The notes beneath the pieces were generated by a model. It did no database searches. It was not told where the DNA came from and saw nothing but the letters and a program-made list of their open reading frames with translations. From contig JAEUPE010000262.1 in NCBI GenBank assembly GCA_016790435.1, positions 1 to 42,797 on the forward strand: 42,797 nt of DNA, in the 5' to 3' direction. This DNA comes from Rubrivivax sp. (lineage in GTDB: Bacteria; Pseudomonadota; Gammaproteobacteria; Burkholderiales; Burkholderiaceae_C). Below are positions 1-8,225 of this stretch, in pieces. The translations under genes were made by a program, and so were the position numbers. Positions within the stretch are counted from its first letter, which is position 1. Each line of letters opens with the position of its first letter.

Positions 1-1
1 C

Positions 2-655
2 CGCTACTTCTTCGTCGAACTGGGGTTCGCCGGCAACGTCAACAACTACTACGACCGCCGCAACAGCTACCTGCCCGAGGTCCTGCGCACGCGCCGCGGC
101 ATCCCGATCACGTTGGCGCTGATCTTCGTGGAACTGGCGCAGCAGATCGGCCTCAAGGCCAGTGGCGTCTCGTTTCCAGGTCACTTCCTCGTCAAGCTGC
201 ACCTGCCCGGTGGCGAGGTGGTGATCGACCCCTTCGATGGCCGCTCCCTTTCGCGCGAGGCGCTGGAGGAGCGGCTGTTGCCTTACCTCCAGCGCCGCCG
301 CGGTGCCGGTGCCGCCGACGACACCGACGACGACGTGCCGCTTGGCCTGTACCTGCAAAGGGCCGAGCCGCGCGCCGTGGTGGCCCGTCTGCTGCGCAAC
401 CTGAAGGAAATCCACCGTGGCGCGCGCGACTGGCAGCGTCTGCTCACGGTGCTCGACAGGTTGGTGGTCCTGCTGCCCGAAGACTGGGAGGAGCGCCGCG
501 ATCGTGCCCTCGTGTTGGCCGAACTGGGCCGGCTGGAGTCGGCGTCGACCGACGTGGTGACGTATCTGCAACACCGGCCCGACGCGCACGATGCGCCGGG
601 CTTGCGTTCGCTGCTCGAGGCCTGGCGCCGTCGCGGCGGCGCGCGTTCGCGTTGA
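2..655 (+). CDS. SirB1-family protein (transglutaminase-like domain plus TPR), 5' end missing
   Basis: The frame is open from the first bases, so the start lies upstream of the window; 217 residues are visible. The N-terminal part (residues about 1–90 of the visible piece) has the conserved SirB1/YchA transglutaminase-like core, including the segments NNYYDRRNSYLPEVLRTRRG, GIPITLALIFVELA and GVSFPGHFLVK. The C-terminal 80 residues are helical and Leu/Arg rich with a TPR-like character (the segment around DWQRLLTVLDRLVVLLPEDW). Family members are about 270–290 residues, so roughly the first 60–70 residues are cut off. The molecular function of SirB1 proteins is not firmly known. The gene is followed 16 bases later by hda on the same strand. 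Confidence 0.85.
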   Translation, partial: RYFFVELGFAGNVNNYYDRRNSYLPEVLRTRRGIPITLALIFVELAQQIGLKASGVSFPGHFLVKLHLPGGEVVIDPFDGRSLSREALEERLLPYLQRRRGAGAADDTDDDVPLGLYLQRAEPRAVVARLLRNLKEIHRGARDWQRLLTVLDRLVVLLPEDWEERRDRALVLAELGRLESASTDVVTYLQHRPDAHDAPGLRSLLEAWRRRGGARSR

Positions 656-671
656 GGCGTGCGCTGAGGCG

Positions 672-1427
672 ATGAGGCAGCTTCCCCTGGCCCTCGGCCC
701 CGCGCCGGACTGCACCTTCGACAGCTTTCTCCCTGGCGCAAACGCGGCGGCGCTGCAGCATCTGCGCACACTGGGGGCCTCGGCAGCACCCGTCTACCTT
801 TGGGGCCCGAGCGGCTGCGGCAAGACGCATCTGTTGCGTGCATTGGCCGCACGGGTGCAGGGCGCCGGCGGCGTGGTGGGCAGTTTCGAGGCCGGCATGG
901 CGTTTCCGTGGAGCCTCGGCGCGGGTTGGAGCCTCGTCATCGTCGACCGCTGCGACGAGCTCTCGGAAGAGGCGCAGCGCGCCGCCTTCGCGCTCTTCGA
1001 GGATGCCGCGGCCGAGGGCGTGGCCTTCGCGGCGGCGGGGCGCCTGCCGCCGGTCGACCTGCCGCTGCGCGATGACCTGCGCACGAGGCTTGGCTGGGGG
1101 CACGTTTTCGCCCTGGCTCCACTGACGGAGCCCGAGACGCGCGCAGCGCTGCGGCGCGAGGCCGACAGGCGCGGGATCTTCCTGGGCGATGAAGTCATGG
1201 GCCACCTGCTCACGCATTGCCCGCGCGACCTGACCTCGCTGATGCAATTGATCGACCGACTCGACGATTTTTCGATGTCGAAGTCGCGCCATGTCACCGT
1301 GCCGCTGCTGCGCCAGATGCTGGCCGAAGAGGGCGACAGCGCCAACGAGCCGGGCCGGGTCACCGCGGAGGGGCGTGCGTCGGACGGCCCGGGGACGGAC
1401 CCGGTCGACGAAAGGCCGTCGCCGTGA
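672..1427 (+). CDS. hda: DnaA regulatory inactivator Hda
   Basis: A 251-residue AAA+ protein of the DnaA/Hda family. Hda acts with the DNA-loaded beta clamp to stimulate ATP hydrolysis by DnaA and so limits re-initiation of replication. Residues 3–8 (QLPLAL) match the clamp-binding hexapeptide found at the N-terminus of Hda. A Walker A motif GPSGCGKT lies at residues 45–52, followed by a Walker B-like segment LVIVDRCDEL. A longer reading is possible in this frame, but the ATG at 672 places the clamp motif at the N-terminus where it belongs. The stop overlaps the GTG start of the next gene, so translation is probably coupled. Confidence 0.9.
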   Translation: MRQLPLALGPAPDCTFDSFLPGANAAALQHLRTLGASAAPVYLWGPSGCGKTHLLRALAARVQGAGGVVGSFEAGMAFPWSLGAGWSLVIVDRCDELSEEAQRAAFALFEDAAAEGVAFAAAGRLPPVDLPLRDDLRTRLGWGHVFALAPLTEPETRAALRREADRRGIFLGDEVMGHLLTHCPRDLTSLMQLIDRLDDFSMSKSRHVTVPLLRQMLAEEGDSANEPGRVTAEGRASDGPGTDPVDERPSP

Positions 1428-2092
1428 GGCTCGCCCTCTTCGACCTCGATGGCACCCTGCTGCCCGGCGACTCCGACCACGCCTTCGGCCAGTTCCTCGT
1501 CCAGCTCGGCTGGGTCGATGGCACCGAGTTCGCGCGGCGCAACGATGCCTACTTCGCCGATTACCAGCGCGGGCGGCTCGACATCGGCGGCTACATCGAG
1601 TTCATCACCGAGCCCTGGCGCTGGCGGCCGCAGGCCGAGGTCGAGGCCGCATCGCGCCGCTTCATCGCCGAGGTCATCCGCCCGACGATGCGGCCGGCGG
1701 CGCAGGAGCTCATCGAGCGCCATCGCCGCGCCGGCGACCGCCTCGCCATCGTCACCGCCACCAACGACTTCGTGACGCGGCCCATCGCCGAGCTGCTCGG
1801 CGTGCCCGACCTCATCGCCACCGAGCTCGAGCGGGATGCGCGTGGGCGCGTCACCGGTGGCATCCGCGGCGTCCCCTCGTTCCGGGAGGGCAAGGTCGAA
1901 CGCGTGCAGGCGTGGCTGGCGGGGCAGGGGGCCTCGCTCGAGGGCTGCGACAAGAGCATCTTCTACAGTGATTCCACCAACGACCTGCCGCTGCTCGAAC
2001 GCGTGAGCGACCCGGTGGCCACCAACCCCGGCCCGGCGCTCGAACGCCTGGCGCGCGAGCGCGGCTGGCCCGTGCTGAGACTCTTCGAATGA
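1424..2092 (+). CDS. HAD-IB family phosphatase (SerB/CicA-like)
   Basis: A 222-residue haloacid-dehalogenase-type phosphatase. Motif I is DLDGTLL at residues 7–13, with nucleophile Asp7 and acid/base Asp9. Motif IV appears as DSTND near residue 184, after a conserved Lys in GKVERV. The spacing between motifs fits the IB subfamily that includes phosphoserine phosphatase-like enzymes, but the substrate cannot be read from the sequence. GTG at 1424 is chosen because it starts just before motif I and overlaps the stop of hda (GTGA); the next gene overlaps in the same way (ATGA). hda, HAD and pcnB therefore form one compact operon, an order common in Burkholderiales. Confidence 0.85.
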   Translation: MRLALFDLDGTLLPGDSDHAFGQFLVQLGWVDGTEFARRNDAYFADYQRGRLDIGGYIEFITEPWRWRPQAEVEAASRRFIAEVIRPTMRPAAQELIERHRRAGDRLAIVTATNDFVTRPIAELLGVPDLIATELERDARGRVTGGIRGVPSFREGKVERVQAWLAGQGASLEGCDKSIFYSDSTNDLPLLERVSDPVATNPGPALERLARERGWPVLRLFE

Positions 2093-3699
2093 TCAAGAAA
2101 TTCATCCACCGGCTGCTCGGCCGCGGCACCTCGCCGCCGCCGGCGCCCGAAACGCCGGCCATCCCGCTGGGCGTGCGACGCGAGATCGCGCGCGAGGAAC
2201 ACGGCATCGACCCGTCCCTGCTCGATGCCAACGCCGTGCGCGTGGTGCGCACGCTCAAGGACGCGGGTTACGAGGCCTATGTCGTCGGCGGCGCGGTGCG
2301 GGACCTCATCGTCGGGCTCCGCCCGAAGGACTTCGACGTCGCCACCGACGCCACGCCCGAGCAGGTGAAGGCGCTCTTTCGCCGCGCTTTCATCATCGGC
2401 CGCCGCTTCCGCCTCGTGCACGTGGTGTTCGGCCGCGGGCGTGAGCACGAGACGATCGAGGTCTCCACGTTCCGCGCCTACCTCGATGCCAGTGCCGCCG
2501 AGCACGTGGAAGGCAACGAGAAGACGGCCAAGGGCCAGCTGGCCGAGAAGACCAGCGGCCACGTCGTCGACGCGAGCGGCCGCGTGCTGCGCGACAACGT
2601 CTGGGGCCCGCAGATCGAGGACGCGGCGCGGCGGGACTTCACCATCAACGCCATGTACTACGACCCGGTCTCGCAGGTGGTGGTCGACTACCACGGCGGA
2701 TTGCCTGATGCGAAGGCGCGCGTCATCCGCATGATCGGCGACCCCGAGACGCGCTACCGCGAAGACCCGGTGCGCATCGTCCGCGTCGTGCGCTTCGCCG
2801 CGAAGCTCGGCTTCGCGCTCGAGCCCGCGACCGAGGCGCCGATCCGGAAGATGGCGTCGTTGCTGGCCAACGTACCGATCTCACGCCTGTTCGACGAGAT
2901 GATCAAGCTGCTGCAGACGGGCCACTCGCTGGCCAGCATCGAGCAGCTGAAGAAGCGAGGGCTGGAGCGCGGCGTCTTCCCGGTGCTCGATGCGGCCCTG
3001 GCGCAGTCCGAGGTGGGCGCCGCGCGGGCGTCGCGCGAGACCTTCGTGCGCCTCGCACTCGAGGACACCGACCGTCGCGTGGCGGAGGGGCGATCGGTCG
3101 CGCCGAGCTTCCTTCTAGCCTGCCTGCTCTGGCACGACGTGCTGCAGCGCTGGAGCGCCAACCGCGAGGGCGGCGAGCCGGCCCTGCCGGCGCTGCAGCA
3201 GGCTGTGGACGCGGTGTTCGACGCCCGCATCGGCGACATCTCGGGGCGCGGCAAGCTGGCGGCGGACATGCGCGAGATCTGGCTCATGCAGCCACGCTTC
3301 GAGCGCCGCACGGTCGCGAGCGTGCCAGCGCTGCTGGCGCAACCGCGCTTCCGCGCCGGCTACGACTTCCTTCGGTTGCGTGCGGATGCCGGCGAGCTCC
3401 CGGCCGAGCTCGCCGACTGGTGGGAGGACATTCACCTCGGCAGCGACGAAGACCGCGAGGCCATGCTGCAGGATCTGCGTGCGGCGAGTGCCACGCGGGT
3501 GCGGCGTGGCGGTGCCGAGCCGGCTCCGGCCCCGCCGGCACGGGCGGCGCCGGAGGAACCTGTCGCGCCGGCATCGTCGGCGGATTCGACGGACGAAGTC
3601 GATGTGCTGATCGAGGGCAGCGATGCGCCGGCGCGGCGCCGGCGCCGCCCCCGGCGCCGCGGACCGAAGCCCGACGGGGCCGCGCCGGCCGACACCTGA
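2089..3699 (+). CDS. pcnB: Poly(A) polymerase I
   Basis: A 536-residue nucleotidyltransferase that adds 3' poly(A) tails to RNA and promotes decay. The catalytic head contains VGGAVRD at residues 66–72 and the paired carboxylates DFD at 81–83, followed by the RRDFTINAMYYD segment typical of the polyA polymerase/CCA-adding superfamily. Its length and the basic C-terminus (RRRRRPRRRGPK) fit bacterial PcnB rather than the shorter CCA-adding enzyme. A low-complexity Pro/Ala stretch precedes the basic tail. The start overlaps the stop of the HAD gene by four bases. No folK follows, although folK is often the neighbour in related genomes. Confidence 0.92.
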   Translation: MIKKFIHRLLGRGTSPPPAPETPAIPLGVRREIAREEHGIDPSLLDANAVRVVRTLKDAGYEAYVVGGAVRDLIVGLRPKDFDVATDATPEQVKALFRRAFIIGRRFRLVHVVFGRGREHETIEVSTFRAYLDASAAEHVEGNEKTAKGQLAEKTSGHVVDASGRVLRDNVWGPQIEDAARRDFTINAMYYDPVSQVVVDYHGGLPDAKARVIRMIGDPETRYREDPVRIVRVVRFAAKLGFALEPATEAPIRKMASLLANVPISRLFDEMIKLLQTGHSLASIEQLKKRGLERGVFPVLDAALAQSEVGAARASRETFVRLALEDTDRRVAEGRSVAPSFLLACLLWHDVLQRWSANREGGEPALPALQQAVDAVFDARIGDISGRGKLAADMREIWLMQPRFERRTVASVPALLAQPRFRAGYDFLRLRADAGELPAELADWWEDIHLGSDEDREAMLQDLRAASATRVRRGGAEPAPAPPARAAPEEPVAPASSADSTDEVDVLIEGSDAPARRRRRPRRRGPKPDGAAPADT

Positions 3700-3798
3700 G
3701 CGACCTCGACCCGACGGCGCGAGCCTCTTCGCAGGGCCGTGATGGCGCGCCTGCTCTCGGCCCCGAAGGCCCGAACAGGCGATGCATGACCCGCCACC

Positions 3799-3804
3799 TA
3801 CAAT
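3799..3804 (+). promoter_or_regulatory. Possible −10 box upstream of the DUF47–pit pair
   Basis: TACAAT lies 75 bases before the DUF47 start, in the 180-base gap after pcnB. No convincing −35 box is seen at the usual distance. It is reported because the gap needs a promoter for the phosphate-transport pair. No Pho-box-like sequence was found here, unlike upstream of ppk1. Confidence 0.3.
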
Positions 3805-3879
3805 CCCTCTCGATTTGCGCCGCGGCCCGGCCCACTGGCAGGGTGTTCGACAGAGCGCGAACGACACACGAGGCGGCCG

Positions 3880-4527
3880 ATGGTCTTCCGCAAGCTCCTT
3901 CCGCGCGAAGGGAACTTCTTCGAGCTGTTCAACCAGCACGGGCAGCACATCGCCGACGGCGCCAAGGCCTTCCTGAGGCTGGTGCAGAACTACGGTGACC
4001 TCGATGCGCGCGAACGTCATGCGCGCGAGGTGGGTGATGCCGAACGGGCCGCCGACCGCGTCACCGCCGAAGTGCATCGCCTGCTGCACCGCACGTTCAT
4101 CACGCCGCTGGATCGCGAGCAGATCCACAGCCTGATCAACACGATGGACGATGTGCTGGATCTGCTGCAGGACTCGACCGAAGTCATGCAGCTCTACGAC
4201 CTGCAGAAGCTGCCGGAGGACGTGCTGCGCCTGTCGGAAGTTTCGGTGCGCTGTTGCGAGCGCGTGCAGCACGTCGTGACGCTGCTGCCGCGCCTGCGCG
4301 ATGCGGCGGTGGCCGAGGCGGCACTCAAGAACTGCGAGGAGATCGACCAGCTCGAGTCTGACGCCGACCGTGTCATGCGCTCGGCGATGTCGCGCCTGTT
4401 CCGCGAGGAGCCCGACACGCGCGAGCTGATCAAGCTCAAGGCCGTCTACGAGCACCTGGAGTCGATCTCCGACCGCTGCGAGGACGTGGCCAATCTCGTC
4501 GAGGGCGTGGTCCTCGAGAACAGCTGA
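3880..4527 (+). CDS. DUF47 family PhoU-like protein (Pit accessory protein)
   Basis: A 215-residue all-helical protein of the DUF47/YkaA family, distantly related to PhoU. The N-terminus VFRKLLPREGNFFELFNQH is characteristic, and acidic helices rich in D/E with spaced His/Asp could bind metal as in PhoU-like bundles. Members are nearly always encoded beside a Pit-type phosphate permease, and here pit begins 40 bases downstream on the same strand. The inferred role is in modulating phosphate uptake by that permease. ATG at 3880 gives the conserved N-terminus. Confidence 0.88.
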   Translation: MVFRKLLPREGNFFELFNQHGQHIADGAKAFLRLVQNYGDLDARERHAREVGDAERAADRVTAEVHRLLHRTFITPLDREQIHSLINTMDDVLDLLQDSTEVMQLYDLQKLPEDVLRLSEVSVRCCERVQHVVTLLPRLRDAAVAEAALKNCEEIDQLESDADRVMRSAMSRLFREEPDTRELIKLKAVYEHLESISDRCEDVANLVEGVVLENS

Positions 4528-4567
4528 GCAAGCCCGCGCGGGCGGCCGTTCTCTCCGACTTCCACAC

Positions 4568-5578
4568 ATGCAATCCATGCAGATCGCCTTCTGGGTGGTG
4601 GTGATGCTCGTCGTGCTGGCGCTGCTGTTCGACTTCATGAACGGCTTCCACGACGCGGCCAACAGCATCGCCACGGTCGTTTCCACGGGCGTGCTCAAGC
4701 CGACGCAGGCGGTGGCCTTTGCGGCCTTCTTCAACGTCGTGGCGATCTTCTTCTTCCAGCTGAAGGTGGCAGCCACCGTGGGCAAGGGCATCGTCGAGCC
4801 CGGCGTCGTCGACCAGCACGTGGTGTTCGGCGCGCTCGTCGGAGCGATCGCGTGGAACGTGGTCACGTGGTGGTACGGCATCCCCTCGTCGAGCTCGCAT
4901 GCGCTCATCGGCGGCATCCTGGGCGCGACGATCGCCAAGGCCGGCATCGCGCCACTGATCGGCAGCGGGGTGTGGCGCACCGTGGCCTTCATCTTTGTCT
5001 CGCCGATGTTGGGGTTCCTGTTCGGTGCCATGTTGATGGTCGGCACCTCGTGGGCGTTCCGGCGACGATCGCCGCTCAAGGTGGACAAGTTCTTTCGTCG
5101 CGCACAACTCGTCTCGGCGGGCCTCTACTCGCTCGGCCATGGCGGCAACGATGCGCAGAAGACGATCGGCATCATCTGGCTGCTCCTCATCGCTGCCGGT
5201 GTCAGCTCGGCCAGCGACAAGATGCCGCCGTCGTGGGTGATCTGGTGCTGCTACATCGCCATCGGCCTGGGCACGATGTTCGGCGGCTGGCGCATCGTCA
5301 AGACGATGGGCCAGCGCATCACCAAGCTCAAGCCCGTGGGCGGCTTCTGCGCTGAAACGGGTGGGGCGGCCACGCTCTTCCTGGCCACCGGACTGGGGGT
5401 GCCGGTGTCCACGACGCACACCATCACCGGCGCGATCTACGGTGTCGGGTCCGTGCGCAGCGCCTCGGCCGTGCGCTGGGGTCTGGCGGCCAACATCCTG
5501 CTGGCGTGGATCTTCACCATCCCGGTCACGGCGTTCGTCGCCGCGGTCTTCTACGGCCTCAGCCTCTGGATCTTCTGA
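4568..5578 (+). CDS. pit: Low-affinity inorganic phosphate transporter (PiT family)
   Basis: A 336-residue inner-membrane permease of the PiT family, importing metal-phosphate by proton symport. The two inverted PiT signatures are visible: GFHDAANSIATVVSTG near residues 26–41 in the first half, and GHGGNDAQKTIGI plus VSTTHTITGAI in the second half. About ten hydrophobic segments are separated by a short charged central loop (residues about 165–180). Length is typical of the shorter bacterial Pit proteins. Co-transcription with the DUF47 gene is likely. A PhoB-regulated ppk1 further along suggests coordinated phosphate storage, but that link is inference. Confidence 0.92.
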   Translation: MQSMQIAFWVVVMLVVLALLFDFMNGFHDAANSIATVVSTGVLKPTQAVAFAAFFNVVAIFFFQLKVAATVGKGIVEPGVVDQHVVFGALVGAIAWNVVTWWYGIPSSSSHALIGGILGATIAKAGIAPLIGSGVWRTVAFIFVSPMLGFLFGAMLMVGTSWAFRRRSPLKVDKFFRRAQLVSAGLYSLGHGGNDAQKTIGIIWLLLIAAGVSSASDKMPPSWVIWCCYIAIGLGTMFGGWRIVKTMGQRITKLKPVGGFCAETGGAATLFLATGLGVPVSTTHTITGAIYGVGSVRSASAVRWGLAANILLAWIFTIPVTAFVAAVFYGLSLWIF

Positions 5579-5591
5579 CCCGCAGCGCGCC

Positions 5592-6056
5592 TCAGCGGCG
5601 CTGTTCGGTCTGCTCGGCTTCCAGTTGCGTCTCGAAGATCTTCTGGATCGAGAAGGCGATCGTGCCGATCAGCACGACCCCACCGACCACCAGAGCCGCG
5701 ACGGCGGCCAGCACGGCGCCCCACCGGGTGGGGTGCGTAGGCTGGTCGGGGTTGTACCGAGCGTCCCAGCGCTCGTCGGGCGTGAGCGCGTACAGGATGG
5801 CGAAGAGCATGGCCTGGGAAAGCATGAGACCGAGCACCGGCACCAGCACCCAGGCGAGCCGGTCGTTCTGACCGAGCGTCGACATGCGTTCGGCCCCGAC
5901 GAGGCCCAGCGTGGTGAGCGGCACGTGCGCCCAGGCCAGCTTGTCGCCCATGCCATGCAGATAGATGCGATGCAACCCAAGCGCGCCGGCGACCAGCGCG
6001 AGCCATGCGGCGAGCGTCTTGGATCGGTAGGGAGGGGGGGCGGGGCTCGGGGACAC
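5592..6056 (-). CDS. TM2-domain membrane protein, function unknown
   Basis: A 154-residue protein if the GTG at 6056 is used, or 186 residues from an ATG at 6152. The first hydrophobic pair (SKTLAAWLALVAGALGLHRI, then YLHG) matches the TM2 domain pattern of a helix, a Gly-Leu-His-Arg turn and an aromatic. Two further hydrophobic segments follow (LVPVLGLMLSQAMLFAILYA and a C-terminal helix around VLAAVAALVVGGVVLIGTIA). The shorter start is preferred because the longer one runs through the rpsP promoter and has a low-complexity Gly/Pro N-terminus. The gene is convergent with pit and divergent from rpsP. No function can be assigned. Confidence 0.7.
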   Translation of the reverse strand: MSPSPAPPPYRSKTLAAWLALVAGALGLHRIYLHGMGDKLAWAHVPLTTLGLVGAERMSTLGQNDRLAWVLVPVLGLMLSQAMLFAILYALTPDERWDARYNPDQPTHPTRWGAVLAAVAALVVGGVVLIGTIAFSIQKIFETQLEAEQTEQRR

Positions 6057-6067
6057 GTCTGCATGAC

Positions 6068-6073
6068 TATAAT
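6068..6073 (+). promoter_or_regulatory. Consensus −10 box for the rpsP operon, overlapping a minus-strand −10
   Basis: TATAAT is a perfect −10 hexamer about 218 bases before rpsP. On the opposite strand the overlapping bases 6071–6066 read TATAGT, placed just upstream of the GTG start of the TM2 gene. The same AT-rich core could therefore serve both directions. No clear −35 was recognised on either strand. Confidence 0.55.
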
Positions 6074-6290
6074 GCGCGGTTCCCACCGACGGCTCCCGTC
6101 CACCCAGCCCCAAGGCGCCATCGCCCGGGCCCGTGTTGGAAGGGTCGCGCATCTACGGCGGCTGGGGCAAAAAGTACCGGCCGGCGGCCTCCGAGCAGTC
6201 TGAGATCGCCGACCTTTCGATGGCCAGCCCGGTGTGTCTCCCGTGGCTTGGTGATCTGCTCAAGACGCAAGTCAAACAAGGTTCATCAGC

Positions 6291-6539
6291 ATGGTCGTGA
6301 TCCGTCTGGCCCGTGGCGGCGCGAAGAAGCGCCCCTTCTACAACATCGTCGTCGCCGATGCGCGCGAGCGTCGCGATGGCCGCTTCATCGAGCGCGTCGG
6401 GTTCTACAACCCGATGGCTTCCGGGGGCGACCAGCCTCTGCGCCTGGCGCTCGACCGGGTGACCTATTGGTCCGGCGTGGGCGCGCAGCTGTCGCCCACC
6501 GTGCAGCGCCTGGTCGACCAGGCCAAACACGCGGCCTGA
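6291..6539 (+). CDS. rpsP: 30S ribosomal protein S16
   Basis: An 82-residue protein beginning [20 protein letters not shown], the highly conserved S16 N-terminus. S16 is a small basic protein needed for 30S assembly. It is the first gene of the classical rpsP–rimM–trmD–rplS operon, all four members of which are present in order. The leader from the likely promoter at 6068 is unusually long, about 210 bases; a 43-codon open frame within it is not considered a gene. Confidence 0.97.
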   Translation: MVVIRLARGGAKKRPFYNIVVADARERRDGRFIERVGFYNPMASGGDQPLRLALDRVTYWSGVGAQLSPTVQRLVDQAKHAA

Positions 6540-6563
6540 CGCCGCGCACCAAGGACGGGCCGC

Positions 6564-7205
6564 TTGCTCGCCGCCGCAGGCGAAGAGACGGCCTTTCCCG
6601 CTGATGCGGTGGAGGTCGGCCGCGTCCTCGGCGCCTGGGGCGTGAAGGGCGGGCTGCGCATCAAGCCGTTCTCGGCCGACCCCCAGGCGCTCTTCTCCAC
6701 CAAGCGCTGGTACCTGCAGCCACCATTGCCGCCCGCCGGAGCGACGGTGGGCCCCAGGCCTGCAAGCAGGCCTGCCGCAAAGGTGGCGCCCCAATTGGCT
6801 TGGCCGCTGTTGCTGCACGTGGTGCAGGCCCGTGAACAAGGCGAGCACATCGTGGCTACCGCACGCGATCTCGATGATCGGGACGCGGCCGAAGCCCTCT
6901 CCGGCGCCCGCATCTTCATCCCGCGCGCGAGCTTCCCGACCCCCGCCGAGGACGAGTTCTACTGGGTCGACTTGATCGGCCTGGGCGTCCGCAATCGCGA
7001 GGGCACCGCGCTGGGCACCGTCATCGGGCTCATGGACACCGGGCCCACCTGTGTCCTGCGGGTGCAGGCGCCTGCCCCGCCGCCCGCTGAGGGTGATCCA
7101 CCGGTGGAAGCGGAGGAATGCCTGATTCCCTTCGTTTCGGCTTACGTCGACCGCGTTGACCTGCCTGGTCGCTGCATCTTAGTCGACTGGCAGTCCGACT
7201 ACTGA
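6564..7205 (+). CDS. rimM: 16S rRNA processing/ribosome maturation factor RimM
   Basis: RimM binds S19 in the 30S head and aids late 30S maturation. The start is TTG at 6564. The N-terminal domain carries [20 protein letters not shown] (residues about 17–36), and the PRC-barrel domain carries [19 protein letters not shown] and ends in the conserved LVDW. At 213 residues it is longer than most RimM proteins. The extra length includes a Pro/Ala-rich segment at residues about 52–73, between RWYLQ and the next beta strand, whose DNA contains an 18-base palindrome (6756–6773). Located 24 bases after rpsP. Confidence 0.92.
   Translation: MLAAAGEETAFPADAVEVGRVLGAWGVKGGLRIKPFSADPQALFSTKRWYLQPPLPPAGATVGPRPASRPAAKVAPQLAWPLLLHVVQAREQGEHIVATARDLDDRDAAEALSGARIFIPRASFPTPAEDEFYWVDLIGLGVRNREGTALGTVIGLMDTGPTCVLRVQAPAPPPAEGDPPVEAEECLIPFVSAYVDRVDLPGRCILVDWQSDY
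6756..6773. repeat. 18-base palindrome inside rimM
   Basis: AGGCCTGC–AA–GCAGGCCT forms two perfect 8-base arms around a two-base centre. It sits in the RimM N-domain insertion and keeps the frame open (encoding roughly PRPASRPAA). It may be a small mobile palindromic unit inserted into the gene; this is inference. Confidence 0.6.
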
Positions 7206-7221
7206 GCCGGGATCGGGCGCC

Positions 7222-8046
7222 ATGCGCTTCGACGTCGTCACCCTGTTTCCGGAGCTGTTCGGGCCCCACCTCACGCAGGGCGTGACGCGGCGCGCCTTCG
7301 GCAGCGAAGCGGTGGACGTGCGCCTGTGGCCGCTGCGCGACTTCGCTCCCGACAGCTATCGTCGTGTCGATGACCGCCCCTATGGCGGCGGCCCCGGGAT
7401 GGTGATGCTGGTCGAGCCGTTGACGCGGGCGCTGGCGGCAATCCGAGCCGAGCGGCCAGCGCCGGGCGAGCCCGCGGCCGTGCTGCCGGTGGTGCACTTC
7501 ACGCCCACCGGACGGCGCATCGATCAGGCCGTGGTGCGCGAGTTCTCCCACGGCCCCGGCGCGGTCCTCGTGTGTGGCCGCTACGAGGGCATCGACCAGC
7601 GCTTCATCGATCGTTGCGTGACGCACGAACTGAGCCTCGGCGACTTCGTGTTGTCTGGCGGCGAGCTGCCTGCGTTGGTCCTGCTGGATGCCGTCGCCCG
7701 CTTGCAGGAGGGGGTCCTGCGGCCCGAGTCGCATCGCCAGGACAGCTTCGCCGATGAACTCGATGCGCCCCACGGGGAGCACAGCCCCGGCGGGCTGCTC
7801 GAGGGGCCGCATTACAGCCGCCCCGAGTCACTCGTGGTCGAAGGCGTGCCGCTCGATGTGCCGCCGGTGCTGCTGTCCGGCCATCACGCCGACATTGCGC
7901 GCTGGCGCCGCGAGCGTTCGCTCGAGATCACTGCGCTTCGGCGGCCGGACCTGATCGACCGCGCCCGCGCGACCGGGCGGCTCACCGCCGTCGACGAAAG
8001 GTTCCTGGCGCGGCTCGCCGGCCGGCCGCCCGGCGGCGGCCTATAA
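7222..8046 (+). CDS. trmD: tRNA (guanine-N1)-methyltransferase
   Basis: A 274-residue SPOUT-class enzyme that methylates G37 of tRNAs from SAM, preventing frameshifts. The N-terminus [13 protein letters not shown] is diagnostic. The trefoil-knot SAM site is visible as YGGGPGMVM (residues about 54–62) and [11 protein letters not shown], and the family's [13 protein letters not shown] motif follows. Length is slightly above the typical 240–255 residues because of C-terminal extension. The stop codon TAA is embedded in the TATAAT −10 box proposed for rplS, so rplS probably has its own promoter as well as read-through from rpsP. Confidence 0.95.
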   Translation: MRFDVVTLFPELFGPHLTQGVTRRAFGSEAVDVRLWPLRDFAPDSYRRVDDRPYGGGPGMVMLVEPLTRALAAIRAERPAPGEPAAVLPVVHFTPTGRRIDQAVVREFSHGPGAVLVCGRYEGIDQRFIDRCVTHELSLGDFVLSGGELPALVLLDAVARLQEGVLRPESHRQDSFADELDAPHGEHSPGGLLEGPHYSRPESLVVEGVPLDVPPVLLSGHHADIARWRRERSLEITALRRPDLIDRARATGRLTAVDERFLARLAGRPPGGGL

Positions 8047-8047
8047 T
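8042..8047 (+). promoter_or_regulatory. Consensus −10 box for rplS overlapping the trmD stop codon
   Basis: TATAAT at the very end of trmD contains its TAA stop (8044–8046). Transcription from it would begin near 8054 and give a leader of about 170 bases before rplS. No good −35 is seen at 17±1 bases upstream. Confidence 0.5.
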
Positions 8048-8092
8048 GCTTGGGTGTTCGATCCGCTGCCGGGGCACTAAAGCGGGCGCCAA

Positions 8093-8163
8093 GCCGACGA
8101 TTGCCTTCGTCGGCCGCGACCGCACCTTTCCAACCCGCCCGTCAATGCCCGGTTCGTCCGGGC
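8093..8163 (+). promoter_or_regulatory. Structured rplS leader (two hairpins)
   Basis: In the 179-base gap before rplS two stem-loops are visible. One is GCCGACGA/TCGTCGGC (8093–8100 with 8107–8114, six-base loop). The other is GCCCGG/CCGGGC (8147–8152 with 8158–8163, five-base loop). A structured leader before a ribosomal protein gene raises the possibility of autogenous control, but no known r-protein leader family was recognised. Confidence 0.35.
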
Positions 8164-8225
8164 GTGAGCCGCCGACCTGAGCACCCAAAGGCATCGGCAT
8201 GGCCGCAAGATCGATGGAGAGACCC

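Noticed and set aside
6072..6203. A 43-codon open frame in the rpsP leader
   Set aside because: The predicted peptide is Arg/Ala rich with no ribosome-binding site, and its ATG begins within the −10 box, before the likely start of transcription.
8050..8188. Long-range pairing of TTGGGTG (8050–8056) with CACCCAA (8182–8188) as the closing helix of an rplS leader RNA
   Set aside because: Most of the left arm lies upstream of the transcription start expected from the −10 box at 8042. It could form only in read-through transcripts from trmD.
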